Shown: positions 45,463-54,808, counted from the stretch's first letter. The stretch is DNA of 64,000 bases from Sphingobacterium kitahiroshimense (GCF_025961315.1 NZ_JAOQNK010000001.1:558001-622000), one strand, 5' to 3'. Notes: generated by a model not told the origin, from the sequence alone. Program-made: numbers and translations.

Positions 45463-46440
45463 TTAAGCCAGCAGGCATTGTGCCAGTGCAGATTCCACAG
45501 CACCTTTCAGCATGCCTACTTTAAAACCATTTTGTGCCAAGGGATGCGCATCCGCGACAATCATGGCGGCGGCCTCACTAAATACAGCAGCAGTGGCATT
45601 TTTACCGATCAAGAACTCTTCAGCTTCCAGCCAGCGCCAAGGCTTATGTGCTACACCACCAGAGGCTAGCCGAGCTTCAACGATACGGTCACCGTCCAAG
45701 TGCAGTGCAGCAGCTACCGAAACCAGAGCAAAGGCATAAGAAGCCCGGTCTCTGATCTTAAGATAAGCACAATGTTTCGCAAATGGATTTTCTGAAATTT
45801 TAATAAATGAAATTAAAGCATGATCCGGTAAATTATTGTCCAGATGAGGATCATTTCCCGGAAGACGATGAAACTCCTGAAACGGAATAACAGTCTCTTT
45901 TTGATCTTTTGTGATCACGTGTACTTCAGCATCCAATGCAACAAATGCGACACAGAGATCAGATGGATGTACAGCAACACAATCTTTACTATAACCAATT
46001 ATGGCGCTCATCCTATTTTCTCCAGCATATGCACTGCATCCGGTACCCGGTTCACGCTTATTGCAGTGGGTCGTGGTATCGTAGAAATATGGACAACGGG
46101 TACGTTGCAAGATATTACCTCCTGTAGAAGCCATATTTCGGATCTGCGGAGAAGCTCCAGCCAAAACAGCTTTTGCAAGCAACGGAAAATCCTTTAATAC
46201 CTTCGCGTCGGTCGCAATTTCAGTATTGCGAACCATAGCACCGATATGAATATTTTTGTCATGTGTATCTATTGTACGAATAAGCGCATCATTAATGTCT
46301 ACAACAGTATCCGGAAGATGCACGTTCTTTTTCATCAAATCGACCAGATTTGTTCCGCCCGCGATATACTGCACATGATCTTTTTTATGAGAAAGTGCAG
46401 TTTTGGTATTGGTTACTCTTATAAATTCGAAAGGTTTCAT
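45463..46440 (-). CDS. FAD-binding subunit with 4Fe-4S insert, PaoB-like
   Basis: 325 residues. The FAD-binding domain has AGGTNLVDLMKKN and IGAMVRNTEIA at the start; then the insertion TRCPYFYDTTTHCNKREPGTGCSA holds four cysteines, as in the PaoB and CutM-type subunits with an extra 4Fe-4S cluster. The C-terminal domain is of the CO dehydrogenase flavoprotein kind. The start codon overlaps the end of the 2Fe-2S gene by 4 bp. Confidence 0.93.
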   Translation of the reverse strand: MKPFEFIRVTNTKTALSHKKDHVQYIAGGTNLVDLMKKNVHLPDTVVDINDALIRTIDTHDKNIHIGAMVRNTEIATDAKVLKDFPLLAKAVLAGASPQIRNMASTGGNILQRTRCPYFYDTTTHCNKREPGTGCSAYAGENRMSAIIGYSKDCVAVHPSDLCVAFVALDAEVHVITKDQKETVIPFQEFHRLPGNDPHLDNNLPDHALISFIKISENPFAKHCAYLKIRDRASYAFALVSVAAALHLDGDRIVEARLASGGVAHKPWRWLEAEEFLIGKNATAAVFSEAAAMIVADAHPLAQNGFKVGMLKGAVESALAQCLLA

Positions 46441-47030
46441 GATTGCGCTACTTTTTGAATAGATTGAACAATACCGTTATAAGCTCCACAGCGGCAAAGA
46501 TTGCCACTCATAAATTCTTTAATTTCCTCAACGGAATGCGTGTGACCCTCTTTTACACAGGCAATAGCCGACATAATTTGCCCGGGTGTACAATAGCCAC
46601 ATTGAAAACCATCACATGCAATAAAAGCCTCCTGCATCGGATGCAGTTGCTCACCATCGGCAATTCCTTCAATCGTGGTTACCTCTTTTCCGACCGTAGA
46701 GGCAGAAAGAGTCAGGCAGCTTAAAACCCTTACGCCATCCACATGGACCGTGCAGGCGCCACATTGACCGTGATCACAGCCCTTCTTTGTACCGGTAAGG
46801 CCAAGGTTTTCACGCAAAAGATCCAGCAAGGTAGTTCTTGTATCCGAATCAAGCGTGTAAGCCTTTTTATTAACCTGTAACGTCAAAGGAACTGTGCGCT
46901 TGGCAGGAACAATAAATTGTTTCACCTGTAGGTAGGCCGCTTTTAAAGAAGCCGGAAGGGTCGCCAGTAAAGTAAGGGCGCCAGTGGTCTTTAAAAAAAA
47001 TCTTCTGCTGAAATTACTGTTTTTCTTCAT
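46437..47030 (-). CDS. Tat-exported 2Fe-2S subunit, PaoA-like
   Basis: 197 residues. A twin-arginine signal (RRFFLKTTGALTLL, residues 9-22) shows export of the folded complex to the periplasm. The ferredoxin-type cluster uses KKGCDHGQCGACTVHVDG and a later Cys, and the second cluster uses QCGYCTPGQIM and CRCGAY. It is the first gene of the operon that continues to moaCB. The 289 bp upstream, before the TPR gene, must hold the operon promoter, but I see no clear box. Confidence 0.93.
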   Translation of the reverse strand: MKKNSNFSRRFFLKTTGALTLLATLPASLKAAYLQVKQFIVPAKRTVPLTLQVNKKAYTLDSDTRTTLLDLLRENLGLTGTKKGCDHGQCGACTVHVDGVRVLSCLTLSASTVGKEVTTIEGIADGEQLHPMQEAFIACDGFQCGYCTPGQIMSAIACVKEGHTHSVEEIKEFMSGNLCRCGAYNGIVQSIQKVAQS

Positions 47031-47319
47031 AATTGGAATATTTTTTTGTCCTTACCATTGAACAGTAAAGCCAAATTAAGTAGCCAAAGCATAACTTTAG
47101 AACAAATTAAAGCAGTTAAAAGTTTTCATATGCCTATATTAAACGGCGACCGTTACGCATAACTAAAAAATATTGTTCTACCTATTTCAAATTTCATGAA
47201 TAGCCCGCAATTAATAAGTACATATATTACTGTTTCTGCTACCAATATTACTGATCCTAAGCTGAGGACTTTTTTAAGATCTCATGTAATAATAATACTA
47301 AGTGGCTAGGTTAATTCTT

Positions 47320-47754
47320 TTAGCGAACTTTCTTTTTTTTACGAGGATCATTTTCTAGTTTTATTTTCCGCTCCAAGTTCGCTAAACGTTTACGCCAGCG
47401 CATTATCTGCGGTTCTTCGAAAATAGGAAAACCATTGTCATCAACTAGACCCAATGCTTTAGCTAAATTGTGACTAAGAGCTGCAGATGTACTATTTTCA
47501 CTTTTCCAAGCTAAAAGATCCTGCTGCACATCCTTCTCATAAGCTTGAAGTGCCTTTTTTATAATTGCGATTTCCATCTTATATTTTTTTTGGCGATGGT
47601 ATACAATCATGAGTCTATTATATGCCTGCACATGTAATGGATCTTTTCCAATTATTGCCCTATAGCTTTTTATAGCGCCATTAGAATCACCATCTATTTC
47701 TTGCTGTTTACCTATTTTCATGAGCTCATTAAGAGAAATACGAATAGCTTTCAT
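47320..47754 (-). CDS. Tetratricopeptide-repeat protein
   Basis: 144 residues. Two to three TPR-like helix pairs can be seen (QQEIDGDSNGAIKSYRAIIGKDPLHVQAYNRLMIVYHRQKKYKMEIAIIKKALQAYE is the clearest), followed by a charged, Lys-rich tail (KKKKVR). It is cytoplasmic. TPR domains bind other proteins; the partner is not known. It is one base after the exonuclease III gene and probably transcribed with it. Confidence 0.75.
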   Translation of the reverse strand: MKAIRISLNELMKIGKQQEIDGDSNGAIKSYRAIIGKDPLHVQAYNRLMIVYHRQKKYKMEIAIIKKALQAYEKDVQQDLLAWKSENSTSAALSHNLAKALGLVDDNGFPIFEEPQIMRWRKRLANLERKIKLENDPRKKKKVR

Positions 47755-47755
47755 A

Positions 47756-48532
47756 CTATTGCTCTTTTAAACATATCCAGACCGGTGCATGGTCGCTTGT
47801 TTTCTCCCAGCTTCTTACATGCCTGTCGATTCCGCTTTCTAAAAGTCTGTCTTCCAATAAGGGACTAAGTAAAATATGATCCAAACGGAGACCGGCATTC
47901 CGGCTGTATGCATGCCGCAAATAGTCCCAGAAGGTATATACCTTCTGATCCGGAAATAATTTCCGTATAGTATCCAGCCATCCTTGAGCTACAAGATGCT
48001 CAAATGCCTTCCTAACTTCAATTCTGAACAAAGCATTATCGGTGTATTTTTCCGGTTTGTATGTATCCATCTCCGTCGGAATGATATTAAAATCTCCAAT
48101 AAGGATGACGGGAATCTCCATTGCTAACAAGGCCTTAGTTCGCTTGGTTAGCCGTTTTATCCAGTTGATTTTATAGTCGAACTTTGGTCCTGGATAGGGA
48201 TTCCCATTAGGCAGGTACAAGCAGCAGATCACGAGCTGATTGACAATAACCTCTAGGTACCGGCTATGGGTATCGTCTTTATCTCCAGGCAATACGCGTG
48301 AGACTTCTGTGATATCGTATTTAGAAAGCACTGCAACACCGTTCCAGCTTTTTTCACCATGCCATACTGCCTTGTAACCAGCGTCGGTAATAGCCTGTAT
48401 AGGAAAACGCTCCTGTGGAGCCTTTAATTCCTGCAGACAAACGACATCAGGAGATTCCTCCTTTAACCATCGAAGCAATACAGGTAGACGGCCATTAATA
48501 CCATTGATATTATAGGTTGCTATTTTAATCAT
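47756..48532 (-). CDS. xth: Exodeoxyribonuclease III
   Basis: 258 residues. It has the endonuclease/exonuclease/phosphatase fold with MIKIATYNINGINGRL, PDVVCLQELKAP (catalytic Glu), VILIGDFNIIPTEMD (Asp, Asn), and RLDHILLSP with SDHAPVWICL at the end (Asp-His). It cuts at abasic sites and removes nucleotides from 3' ends in DNA repair. It fits the repair and stress genes around it. It is followed by a TPR protein gene. Confidence 0.95.
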   Translation of the reverse strand: MIKIATYNINGINGRLPVLLRWLKEESPDVVCLQELKAPQERFPIQAITDAGYKAVWHGEKSWNGVAVLSKYDITEVSRVLPGDKDDTHSRYLEVIVNQLVICCLYLPNGNPYPGPKFDYKINWIKRLTKRTKALLAMEIPVILIGDFNIIPTEMDTYKPEKYTDNALFRIEVRKAFEHLVAQGWLDTIRKLFPDQKVYTFWDYLRHAYSRNAGLRLDHILLSPLLEDRLLESGIDRHVRSWEKTSDHAPVWICLKEQ

Positions 48533-48785
48533 GACTTAGCATATATCATTATGATCACTTCACATTAAAACAAACACCGCTCACCAAAGTTTGACCGACA
48601 ACGGTATTGAAATAAAAACATTATTATCCCGGTTAGAGAACAAAAGTGGACTATCTAGTGTACTCTTTAATATCAAGGCTTTAAAAGGAGCCTACATAAG
48701 ATGAATACTGATATTTGCTAGAGGGTCGAGATCCGATGCAGGTAGGGTAATAACAGTTAGTATTTCACCACTTAAAACGAAAATC

Positions 48786-49295
48786 ATGGAAAAAGTACTG
48801 ATAACTAATATGATGCAGCAATTGCGAGATATCGAAAGTGCTGATCTATGGATCGATGAAAATTTCGAAAAGAAGCTTGCTGAAGTAAATGAAATGACAG
48901 CGTTCGAGCGTCCGCTTCCGGACATGCACAGCATCGCCGAATTGATGTCGCATTTGATAGAATGGCGAAAGGAAGTCCTCAGCCGTCTCCAAGGAAATCC
49001 CCGTGGACTTGAAATGACCGATACCGCAAATTGGCGAACCAATACAGAACTTGCCAAAAAAGAATGGAAAAATATGCTTCTGGAATTTCACGGCACACAA
49101 CAAAGCATCATCTACTTTCTGGAAGGCAAAGACGATGTATTTCTATCGACACCCTACCCTTATGCAGATCCTGCATTTCCACACGATTACCAATATTTAG
49201 TAACAGGACTTATCCATCATGATCTATACCATCTCGGACAGATGGGCATAACGATTAAATTCTTAAAAATGCGCGAAATCAATCAGATGGCATAA
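48786..49295 (+). CDS. DinB family protein
   Basis: 169 residues forming a four-helix bundle. His residues placed as in the DinB/YfiT metal site are visible: MSHLIEWRKEVL and, near the end, GLIHHDLYHLGQMGIT. Members are metal-binding and some are thiol transferases for bacillithiol-type cofactors. Function here is not known. It is a single gene between exonuclease III and a DUF2383 gene. Confidence 0.85.
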   Translation: MEKVLITNMMQQLRDIESADLWIDENFEKKLAEVNEMTAFERPLPDMHSIAELMSHLIEWRKEVLSRLQGNPRGLEMTDTANWRTNTELAKKEWKNMLLEFHGTQQSIIYFLEGKDDVFLSTPYPYADPAFPHDYQYLVTGLIHHDLYHLGQMGITIKFLKMREINQMA

Positions 49296-49320
49296 TCATC
49301 TTTCAGCTTCATGGCATGTT

Positions 49321-49326
49321 TTACCC
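49321..49326 (+). promoter_or_regulatory. Stress-box variant (TTACCC)
   Basis: Reads GTTTTACCCTTTAACATTC, ending 81 bp before the ATG of the DUF2383 gene, the same distance as before sigma factor 1. Confidence 0.35.
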
Positions 49327-49406
49327 TTTAACATTCACCATAAGTTTAAATAATGAACTAACATTCTTTTAGATTGTTTATTAAATAAACATGAAGAGCA
49401 TATACG

Positions 49407-49883
49407 ATGGAAAATTTATTGCAGGAACAGGCCTATCTGTTAAATAATTTAGTAGAGGCCAATAATGACCGAATTGCGGGTTATACCAAATATATTGAAC
49501 TGTTACCAAAAGATACGCACAACGATATTGATAAGTACCTTAGGCAATACCGGGATCAGTCTGAACAATTTATTACAGACCTCAAACCCTTCGTTTATGA
49601 GGCAAGCGAATTTCCACAGCTAAGCACAACTATATCGAGCAAATTACGCAACATGTGGCTGGATCTGAAGAATAGTTTTGTTGAGAATACGATCCAGAGC
49701 ATCTTAAATGACTGCGAAAAAAGAGAAGACATCTACAAGCGTGTGTATCATCACACTTTAGAAGAAAAAGAAGTGCTGACATTAGAAGCAGAACATCTCA
49801 TTCGGCATCAGGCGATACTGCAGCTTCAGGCTCATGATCATATTAAAAGCCTGCGGGACAAAAATTTAGCGGATTGTCCGTAA
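49407..49883 (+). CDS. DUF2383/PA2169-type four-helix-bundle protein (copy 1)
   Basis: 158 residues. The pattern NNLVEANNDRIAGYTKYIELLP, FITDLKPFVYEA, LRNMWLDLKNSF, and LNDCEKREDIYKRVYHHTLEE is that of the PA2169-like ferritin-fold family, with Glu, Asp and His on the inner side of the bundle. It is the most divergent of three copies in this window (others at 51798 and 58122). Roles suggested for the family include stress protection, but none is established. A terminator follows. Confidence 0.8.
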   Translation: MENLLQEQAYLLNNLVEANNDRIAGYTKYIELLPKDTHNDIDKYLRQYRDQSEQFITDLKPFVYEASEFPQLSTTISSKLRNMWLDLKNSFVENTIQSILNDCEKREDIYKRVYHHTLEEKEVLTLEAEHLIRHQAILQLQAHDHIKSLRDKNLADCP

Positions 49884-49933
49884 TTACGGCATTGATTCTT
49901 TAAGATGATTTGGAAAGGTGGCCATGCACAAAA

Positions 49934-49963
49934 AAAAGCAAGCACCAACCGATGCTTGCTTTT
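49934..49963. terminator. Bidirectional terminator
   Basis: AAAAGCAAGCA and TGCTTGCTTTT with an 8-base loop, between the convergent DUF2383 and bestrophin genes. Confidence 0.85.
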
Positions 49964-50051
49964 ATAGCTATTTTTTCAATACGTGAATTGATCTTCCTAG
50001 CTCCGTATCCTAGGAACTGCTATCCTGATCTTCGAACTCCTATTCCCACCA

Positions 50052-50945
50052 CTACAGTATAAAAAATGTCTTTGGCTTCAAGGGCTCAGGAATATGTTCT
50101 TCTCCAAGCAATTGTTTGATATTGATTTCAATATTACGTGCTATCGCGGTTACGGGCACATCACTTTGCCGATTGCGAAAAGGATCCTGTAGATTATAGG
50201 CCGTCTTATCTGCCAGGAAGAACAATGCTGCGATCAGCACCAATAGCGGAATTTCGAAAATCGGGCTGACATCCTGTATAGCTATCGATAAGGTAATCAG
50301 AAAGAGATAGATCGCTCCGTGAAGAAAAAGGCGGTAAGTAACCGGAAATACGGTATTATTGATCCGTTCAGCCCGACCCATCGCATCCACCAGCCTGACT
50401 AAGGTTTGATCCAACTGAACACGGAAAAAATCAGGAATTGCCTGCTTTTCGGACAGATCCTTGATAGCAAGCGCCTGCAACTGGGTAATTGCCAAGGGCA
50501 CATTGCGATGCTGTTGCAATAGATCAAGTTCATCCTGCGTCAACTCCAATGGTCTTGCTAACGGGTTGAGGTCGCGAAGTGAATCCCCTAATGCATAGCA
50601 CCAGGCAATCTGCTTATAAGCAATATCCTTTATCACCCCTGCATATTCAGGAGCGAGATAGCTCTGCATCTGGATGACAAGCGACCGGGAGTCATTAACA
50701 ATAGCGCCCCATACTTTGCGTGCTTCCCACCATCTTTCGTACGACTGGCTCATTTTAAAAGACAATAAAACCGATATGGCGGTACCTAAAAATGCAGGAA
50801 CCCCCAAGGGCATATTCGGAAGCTTATCGTGTAAAATATAAGTCAATCCATTAAAAATTAAGCCGATAATGGCCACCAAAGCCACTTCCCTTTTAACTTT
50901 GTTAAACATATAACGAAAGGGAATTTTAGAAGAGTTTAAGATCAT
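50052..50945 (-). CDS. Bestrophin family anion channel
   Basis: 297 residues with four membrane segments. The pattern LGVPAFLGTAISVLLSFKMSQSYERWWEARKVWGAIVNDSR is the bestrophin signature, and the C-terminal part (ADKTAYNLQDPFRNRQSDVPVTAI) holds the conserved DPF. Bacterial members form homo-pentameric channels, some of them cation selective. It is a single gene in the inner membrane, with no informative neighbour. Confidence 0.92.
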   Translation of the reverse strand: MILNSSKIPFRYMFNKVKREVALVAIIGLIFNGLTYILHDKLPNMPLGVPAFLGTAISVLLSFKMSQSYERWWEARKVWGAIVNDSRSLVIQMQSYLAPEYAGVIKDIAYKQIAWCYALGDSLRDLNPLARPLELTQDELDLLQQHRNVPLAITQLQALAIKDLSEKQAIPDFFRVQLDQTLVRLVDAMGRAERINNTVFPVTYRLFLHGAIYLFLITLSIAIQDVSPIFEIPLLVLIAALFFLADKTAYNLQDPFRNRQSDVPVTAIARNIEINIKQLLGEEHIPEPLKPKTFFIL

Positions 50946-51319
50946 AATAGCTTAACAAACTTTATTTATATCTGTTTCCGCCAAGGCTATTTTGTTTTGA
51001 ATTTTGTAGCGATCTGTGTACAAGTATTTCAAAGAATATCATTAATATTTCAAAAAAGAGTGTTTTCATACTAAATCAGTATTTTGATGGTTCACTCTTG
51101 GTACCATTATTTAAAATCTCGCATCAACCCAACATAATTTACGTAAGTTAAGCAGTCCTAAACAATTCAACAGCACACTGATTTGATTTTTCGAAGAGAT
51201 TCTACAACACTTACTTCTACTATTTAATTAAAATAAAATCAACTTTCCTATATGGTTAATTGTTATAGACCTAGATAACAACGATATTTTAGTAAAATCT
51301 CATAAAAAAAAGGAGGACT
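50946..51319. other. Divergent intergenic region, 374 bp
   Basis: AT-rich, with no gene or clear stress box. A strong Shine-Dalgarno sequence (AGGAGG, 51311-51316) lies at its right end. Confidence 0.5.
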
Positions 51320-51550
51320 ATGCCTTGGTACAATGATGACTATCCGCCAACTTATAAAAATTTGCCTACTCATATCCGTATTAGAGCCATTGAAATGGCC
51401 GATACATTGCTACAGGAAGGTGTTCCTGAAGATACTGCTATTGCGATCGGGCTGAAATTAGCCAAAGAGCATTTTGCAAAAATTCAAGAAGACGATGGTA
51501 TTGCGAAGTTAGGGGCCATGGACCACATGCCAATCGATTCTAAAAAATAA
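51320..51550 (+). CDS. Small conserved-type protein (MPWYNDDYP)
   Basis: 76 residues, soluble and helical. The start MPWYNDDYPPTYKNLP and the segment IRIRAIEMADTLLQEG (residues 21-36) recall short conserved bacterial proteins seen near stress genes, though I cannot name the family. The start is well supported by AGGAGG, 4 bases before the ATG. It is a single gene followed by a terminator. Confidence 0.75.
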   Translation: MPWYNDDYPPTYKNLPTHIRIRAIEMADTLLQEGVPEDTAIAIGLKLAKEHFAKIQEDDGIAKLGAMDHMPIDSKK

Positions 51551-51578
51551 GTAGGCGGTTTCAAATATTAAAAATAAT

Positions 51579-51611
51579 AAAAGGCTGCGTATGAAAATAC
51601 TACAGCCTTTT
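51579..51611 (+). terminator. Terminator after the small MPWYNDDYP gene
   Basis: AAAAGGCTG and CAGCCTTTT with an inner GTAT/ATAC stem and GAAA loop. Confidence 0.8.
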
Positions 51612-51797
51612 ATCCTATTAACCACTTTAATGAACACGGTGATGAACCGTATTATAAAATTAAGAATAAAAATATACGTTAACAAAACAAAGATTGTAAT
51701 ACCAGTATATAAAATAAAATTACCGATTAAATACCTACTTCGACAGGACCTTATATTTTAAATGATAACATTCATATTTATAAATTAGTTAAAACTT

Positions 51798-52265
51798 TTA
51801 CAATGTTACTTCATCACGTAGCATTTTAATGGCATCATGTGCTTCCAGCTGTTTATCCAACTGCTTTAAAAGTATATTTTTCACCTCGATAGATAATTGA
51901 TCATTATCCTCTTGAAGAATTTTTTTGTACGTGTCCTTAAACGCATCCTCTCCCTTTTCACAACTTTCCAATAAACTTTTTCTGTCATTACCTGCAATCG
52001 TTACTTTTACGCTCATCCACATTCTGAACAGTTTACCGCTCAGCATAGTGGCATCGGTCGGTTGTTCACCTTCCAAAACCACAAAAGGTTTCAGCTCTTC
52101 AATAAAATGTTGCGATTGCAAGACATACTTTGCAAATAATTGCTGTAAGCTATCTAAACTTAGTGTATGCGAAAGATCTAATGCTGTTTTATAACCTTCC
52201 ACCCGATCATTATTAATTTTAATCAGGTCATTGATAATTTCTGGGTTGTTCAAATGATTTTCCAT
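51798..52265 (-). CDS. DUF2383/PA2169-type four-helix-bundle protein (copy 2)
   Basis: 155 residues from MENHLNNPEIIND; the frame is open for 48 bp more but without an ATG at the start. The pattern NDLIKINNDRVEGYKTALDL, FIEELKPFVVLEGEQP, SGKLFRMWMSVK, and LLESCEKGEDAFKDTYKKIL is shared closely with copy 3. Both keep the Glu-Cys-Glu arrangement (SCEKGED). It is preceded at 81 bp by TACG-N14-ATACTT, a stress-box copy. It is a single gene. Confidence 0.82.
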   Translation of the reverse strand: MENHLNNPEIINDLIKINNDRVEGYKTALDLSHTLSLDSLQQLFAKYVLQSQHFIEELKPFVVLEGEQPTDATMLSGKLFRMWMSVKVTIAGNDRKSLLESCEKGEDAFKDTYKKILQEDNDQLSIEVKNILLKQLDKQLEAHDAIKMLRDEVTL

Positions 52266-52345
52266 AATACATTGAGTTACTTTATAAATATTTATACAAG
52301 AAAAACAACCCATCGTAACAGGAGTTCACCGTTACTTTGATTTTC

Positions 52346-52369
52346 AAGTATTAACACAAAAATTCCGTA
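52346..52369 (-). promoter_or_regulatory. Stress-box promoter motif (TACG-N14-ATACTT)
   Basis: In gene direction TACG, 14 bases, ATACTTG. It includes TTGTGTTAATAC, very close to TTGTGTAAATAC before copy 3. The box ends 81 bp before the ATG. Confidence 0.5.
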
Positions 52370-52433
52370 TATACCACGATTTCAAAAATAATTACGCCGA
52401 TAGAAAATTAAAACACCTCTTCCGATTGATCAA

Positions 52434-54053
52434 TTACGACACTCTTACACAACGAATTGGAAATCCTGCTGGATAGTTAATGTTGTGATATGTTATACCA
52501 CCACCTTGTGTAAATCTTGAAATCGTAATTGATCTTGAATTGAGTCGATCACCATTTAACATGATAATGTACGTTTCTAAATCACCTCCATCACCAATAT
52601 ACGGAAATGGTAAAGTCCAATAATTGGAATTCTTCTCTGGTAGCGGTCTGTAAGGTGTAATATTAAATCGCAGAGTATTATCAGGATAAGGGGAAGCCGT
52701 ACCGCTGGCAGCAAATTCATAATAATTTAAACCACTTTGTGAATCATTCAGAAAAGGAAAATTATTAATATACCCAATAGGTGTTATGGAACTTTTTACT
52801 TCCTCCTGTGAGGGCATTTTCCATGTACCTTGGGGATAAACATTTAAACATGGATCACCTTGATCAATCAGTTCCTGAGGCTTCCAGCTTGATTTCACTG
52901 CAGTAGATTGATGAGTATGCAAAAATCGGTATGGGTTATGCGCATTTTCATGTACGTAAAGGTTTTGCCTTGCCCAGCGTAAGCCATTTTTTGTTATTGG
53001 TGATTCTAAAATATTGAATAGGCAATAATAGCTCTTACCCTCTTCAATCAGGGCAATTTCTTGTTGGAAAGTAAAAGGAGTAGCAAGGAGATTCTCATCG
53101 AAATTACGTATTGTGCCATTATCCAAACGTATACTTAAACCATTAATTTGCACATCAACCTTAAGATCTTCATTACCCTGCATCACTGGAACGTAAAAGT
53201 AAGCTAATTTTCTATCCTGAAAACCGCTTTCAATATCAATAAAGTCTCTGGTTTGGAGAGTTGACAAGTTGTGGTTGATATCGCGTGGCACAAGGATCCC
53301 GGTTTTTATATCCAGCGCTCCGTTATTAATTGTTCCAGCAGAACCGGCGCCTATTTTTACTCCCGCTGTCAAGGCTGTCATATCAGCAAATAATCCCATA
53401 GCATTAATTTCCACGGCCAGTCGTGCAAATTTATGACTAAATGTAATTGGTAGTGCAATTTGGGCATTCTCGGTATCTGGTACCGTAAATTCTCCCGAAG
53501 CGTACAGCACATCTTTATTCTCAGGGAGCGTAACAATACTGTTTTCTCCTGTTATATTTGGAATTTCCTCTGTATTATTATAGGACAGCGCATGCCAGGT
53601 GTAGCTTGTACCTCGGGACACCTGGAGTTGTCCAGGAGTTCCAAAACGAAGAGCCGCGGAGCTGACAAAGCCACCATCATCCTTTTTGAAGAGGTAGAGC
53701 CGATAAGTTATTCCGCTAGCAGGAACATCCGCTTGAGGACCTGTCAATGTTGCTTTATTTGAAACTCCTTTTTGTTTTACGAATTGTCGTTGTAGTATTT
53801 CATCACGCATGCTCACCTGTACATCAAATGCGTTATGCTGTATTATTTTAGAAACTTGGGTCTTCGCCGTTAATTTGGCTTTATTTTTCTGTCCTAGACC
53901 TGTGGAACTTTGGACCTCCTTAATACCGGTTACAGTAACCACCAGCATGGTTTCGTTTACTGTGACAGGAGCTTCGTTATTACCTTCTTTTGAACATGAG
54001 GCAAAGATACTTATACCTAAAAAAATCAAGAGGTAATGGGTCGTTTTTTTCAT
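52434..54053 (-). CDS. Fimbrillin-like lipoprotein
   Basis: 539 residues with a lipoprotein signal (FASC, Cys20). The first half contains beta-rich segments typical for Bacteroidetes fimbrillin and Mfa-like proteins (YRLYLFKKDDGGFVSSAALRFG, FTVPDTENAQIALPITFSHKFARLAVEIN). The C-terminal part, with WARQNLYVHENAHNPYRFLH and WKMPSQEEVKSSI and a last part ending FPIRCVRVS, is like the fibrobacter-succinogenes-type major paralogous domain. It is likely surface-exposed. A role in adhesion or pilus building is inferred. It follows a small IAAGS peptide gene. Confidence 0.7.
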   Translation of the reverse strand: MKKTTHYLLIFLGISIFASCSKEGNNEAPVTVNETMLVVTVTGIKEVQSSTGLGQKNKAKLTAKTQVSKIIQHNAFDVQVSMRDEILQRQFVKQKGVSNKATLTGPQADVPASGITYRLYLFKKDDGGFVSSAALRFGTPGQLQVSRGTSYTWHALSYNNTEEIPNITGENSIVTLPENKDVLYASGEFTVPDTENAQIALPITFSHKFARLAVEINAMGLFADMTALTAGVKIGAGSAGTINNGALDIKTGILVPRDINHNLSTLQTRDFIDIESGFQDRKLAYFYVPVMQGNEDLKVDVQINGLSIRLDNGTIRNFDENLLATPFTFQQEIALIEEGKSYYCLFNILESPITKNGLRWARQNLYVHENAHNPYRFLHTHQSTAVKSSWKPQELIDQGDPCLNVYPQGTWKMPSQEEVKSSITPIGYINNFPFLNDSQSGLNYYEFAASGTASPYPDNTLRFNITPYRPLPEKNSNYWTLPFPYIGDGGDLETYIIMLNGDRLNSRSITISRFTQGGGITYHNINYPAGFPIRCVRVS

Positions 54054-54192
54054 AATTTGGAAATGGTTTTGTTTTGAGGAACATAAGATTTATATTATAT
54101 TACTGTATGTTTTGCTATTAAAAACAAAACATATACACAATGTCCCCTCATTATTTAGAAATCCGTGCGTCACGTTTTATAACCTGGTGCAA

Positions 54193-54357
54193 TTATAAAT
54201 CTTGATTTTGAGTGCCTCCGATTTCTGATTCCCAATTATTAATAATAGGCTCTTCAGGTGCGTTTAATAGAGATCCCGCGGCTATCCCCTGCTCCAACTC
54301 TACTTGTAATACCTGTATAGTTGGTACAACATAAACATTGTTTTTTCGTTTTTTCAT
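54193..54357 (-). CDS. Small peptide with VELEQGIAAGS motif, upstream of the fimbrillin-like gene
   Basis: 54 residues: MKKRKNNVYVVPTIQVLQV, then ELEQGIAAGSLL, then a Pro/Asn-rich tail. From memory, short genes with a very similar PxxxVxxVELExGIAAGS core often precede fimbrillin-type genes in Sphingobacterium and relatives. No signal peptide. The role is unknown. It is 139 bp upstream of the fimbrillin-like gene and read in the same direction, so the two are probably in one operon. Confidence 0.65.
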   Translation of the reverse strand: MKKRKNNVYVVPTIQVLQVELEQGIAAGSLLNAPEEPIINNWESEIGGTQNQDL

Positions 54358-54808
54358 GTGATTCAATTAGTGAATTGTTAAATAGTTACTTATAATGGTT
54401 TATTTAAAATTTTAAATTTACTTTATTTTTGAAAGTTTTTACAATATTTATTTAAACACGTATAAATCCCTTCATCAGATCCCAACTCCTAAAATATATA
54501 AAGTGATCATTGCTTTACGCACCTCCTTTGATTATTTTAATAATCTGTGCTTTTCGTATGAAATACCGTTATTTAATTTTTATGGCAACTAAAACAGATA
54601 TAGTTTGTTATTGATATGGAGAAATTTTGTACTTCTTGTTAATCAGGAATCCACTATACATAAGTATGTTAGGCTAGCCTTTTTCATTGTAAGCTATCAG
54701 TAATAGCTTGCGAAGAGAAAATAAAGGATTTTGGGATGATGGCACTAAATTTCTGTAGGAAGCAGGACGTTAAACTTAAATAAAAGGACAGACTTAAATA
54801 AAAATTAT
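54358..54808. other. Divergent intergenic region, 451 bp
   Basis: AT-rich; a small inverted repeat (AAGCTAT / ATAGCTT near 54690-54710) is present. It must hold the promoter of the fimbrillin operon and of the ankyrin gene. No stress box found. Confidence 0.5.
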
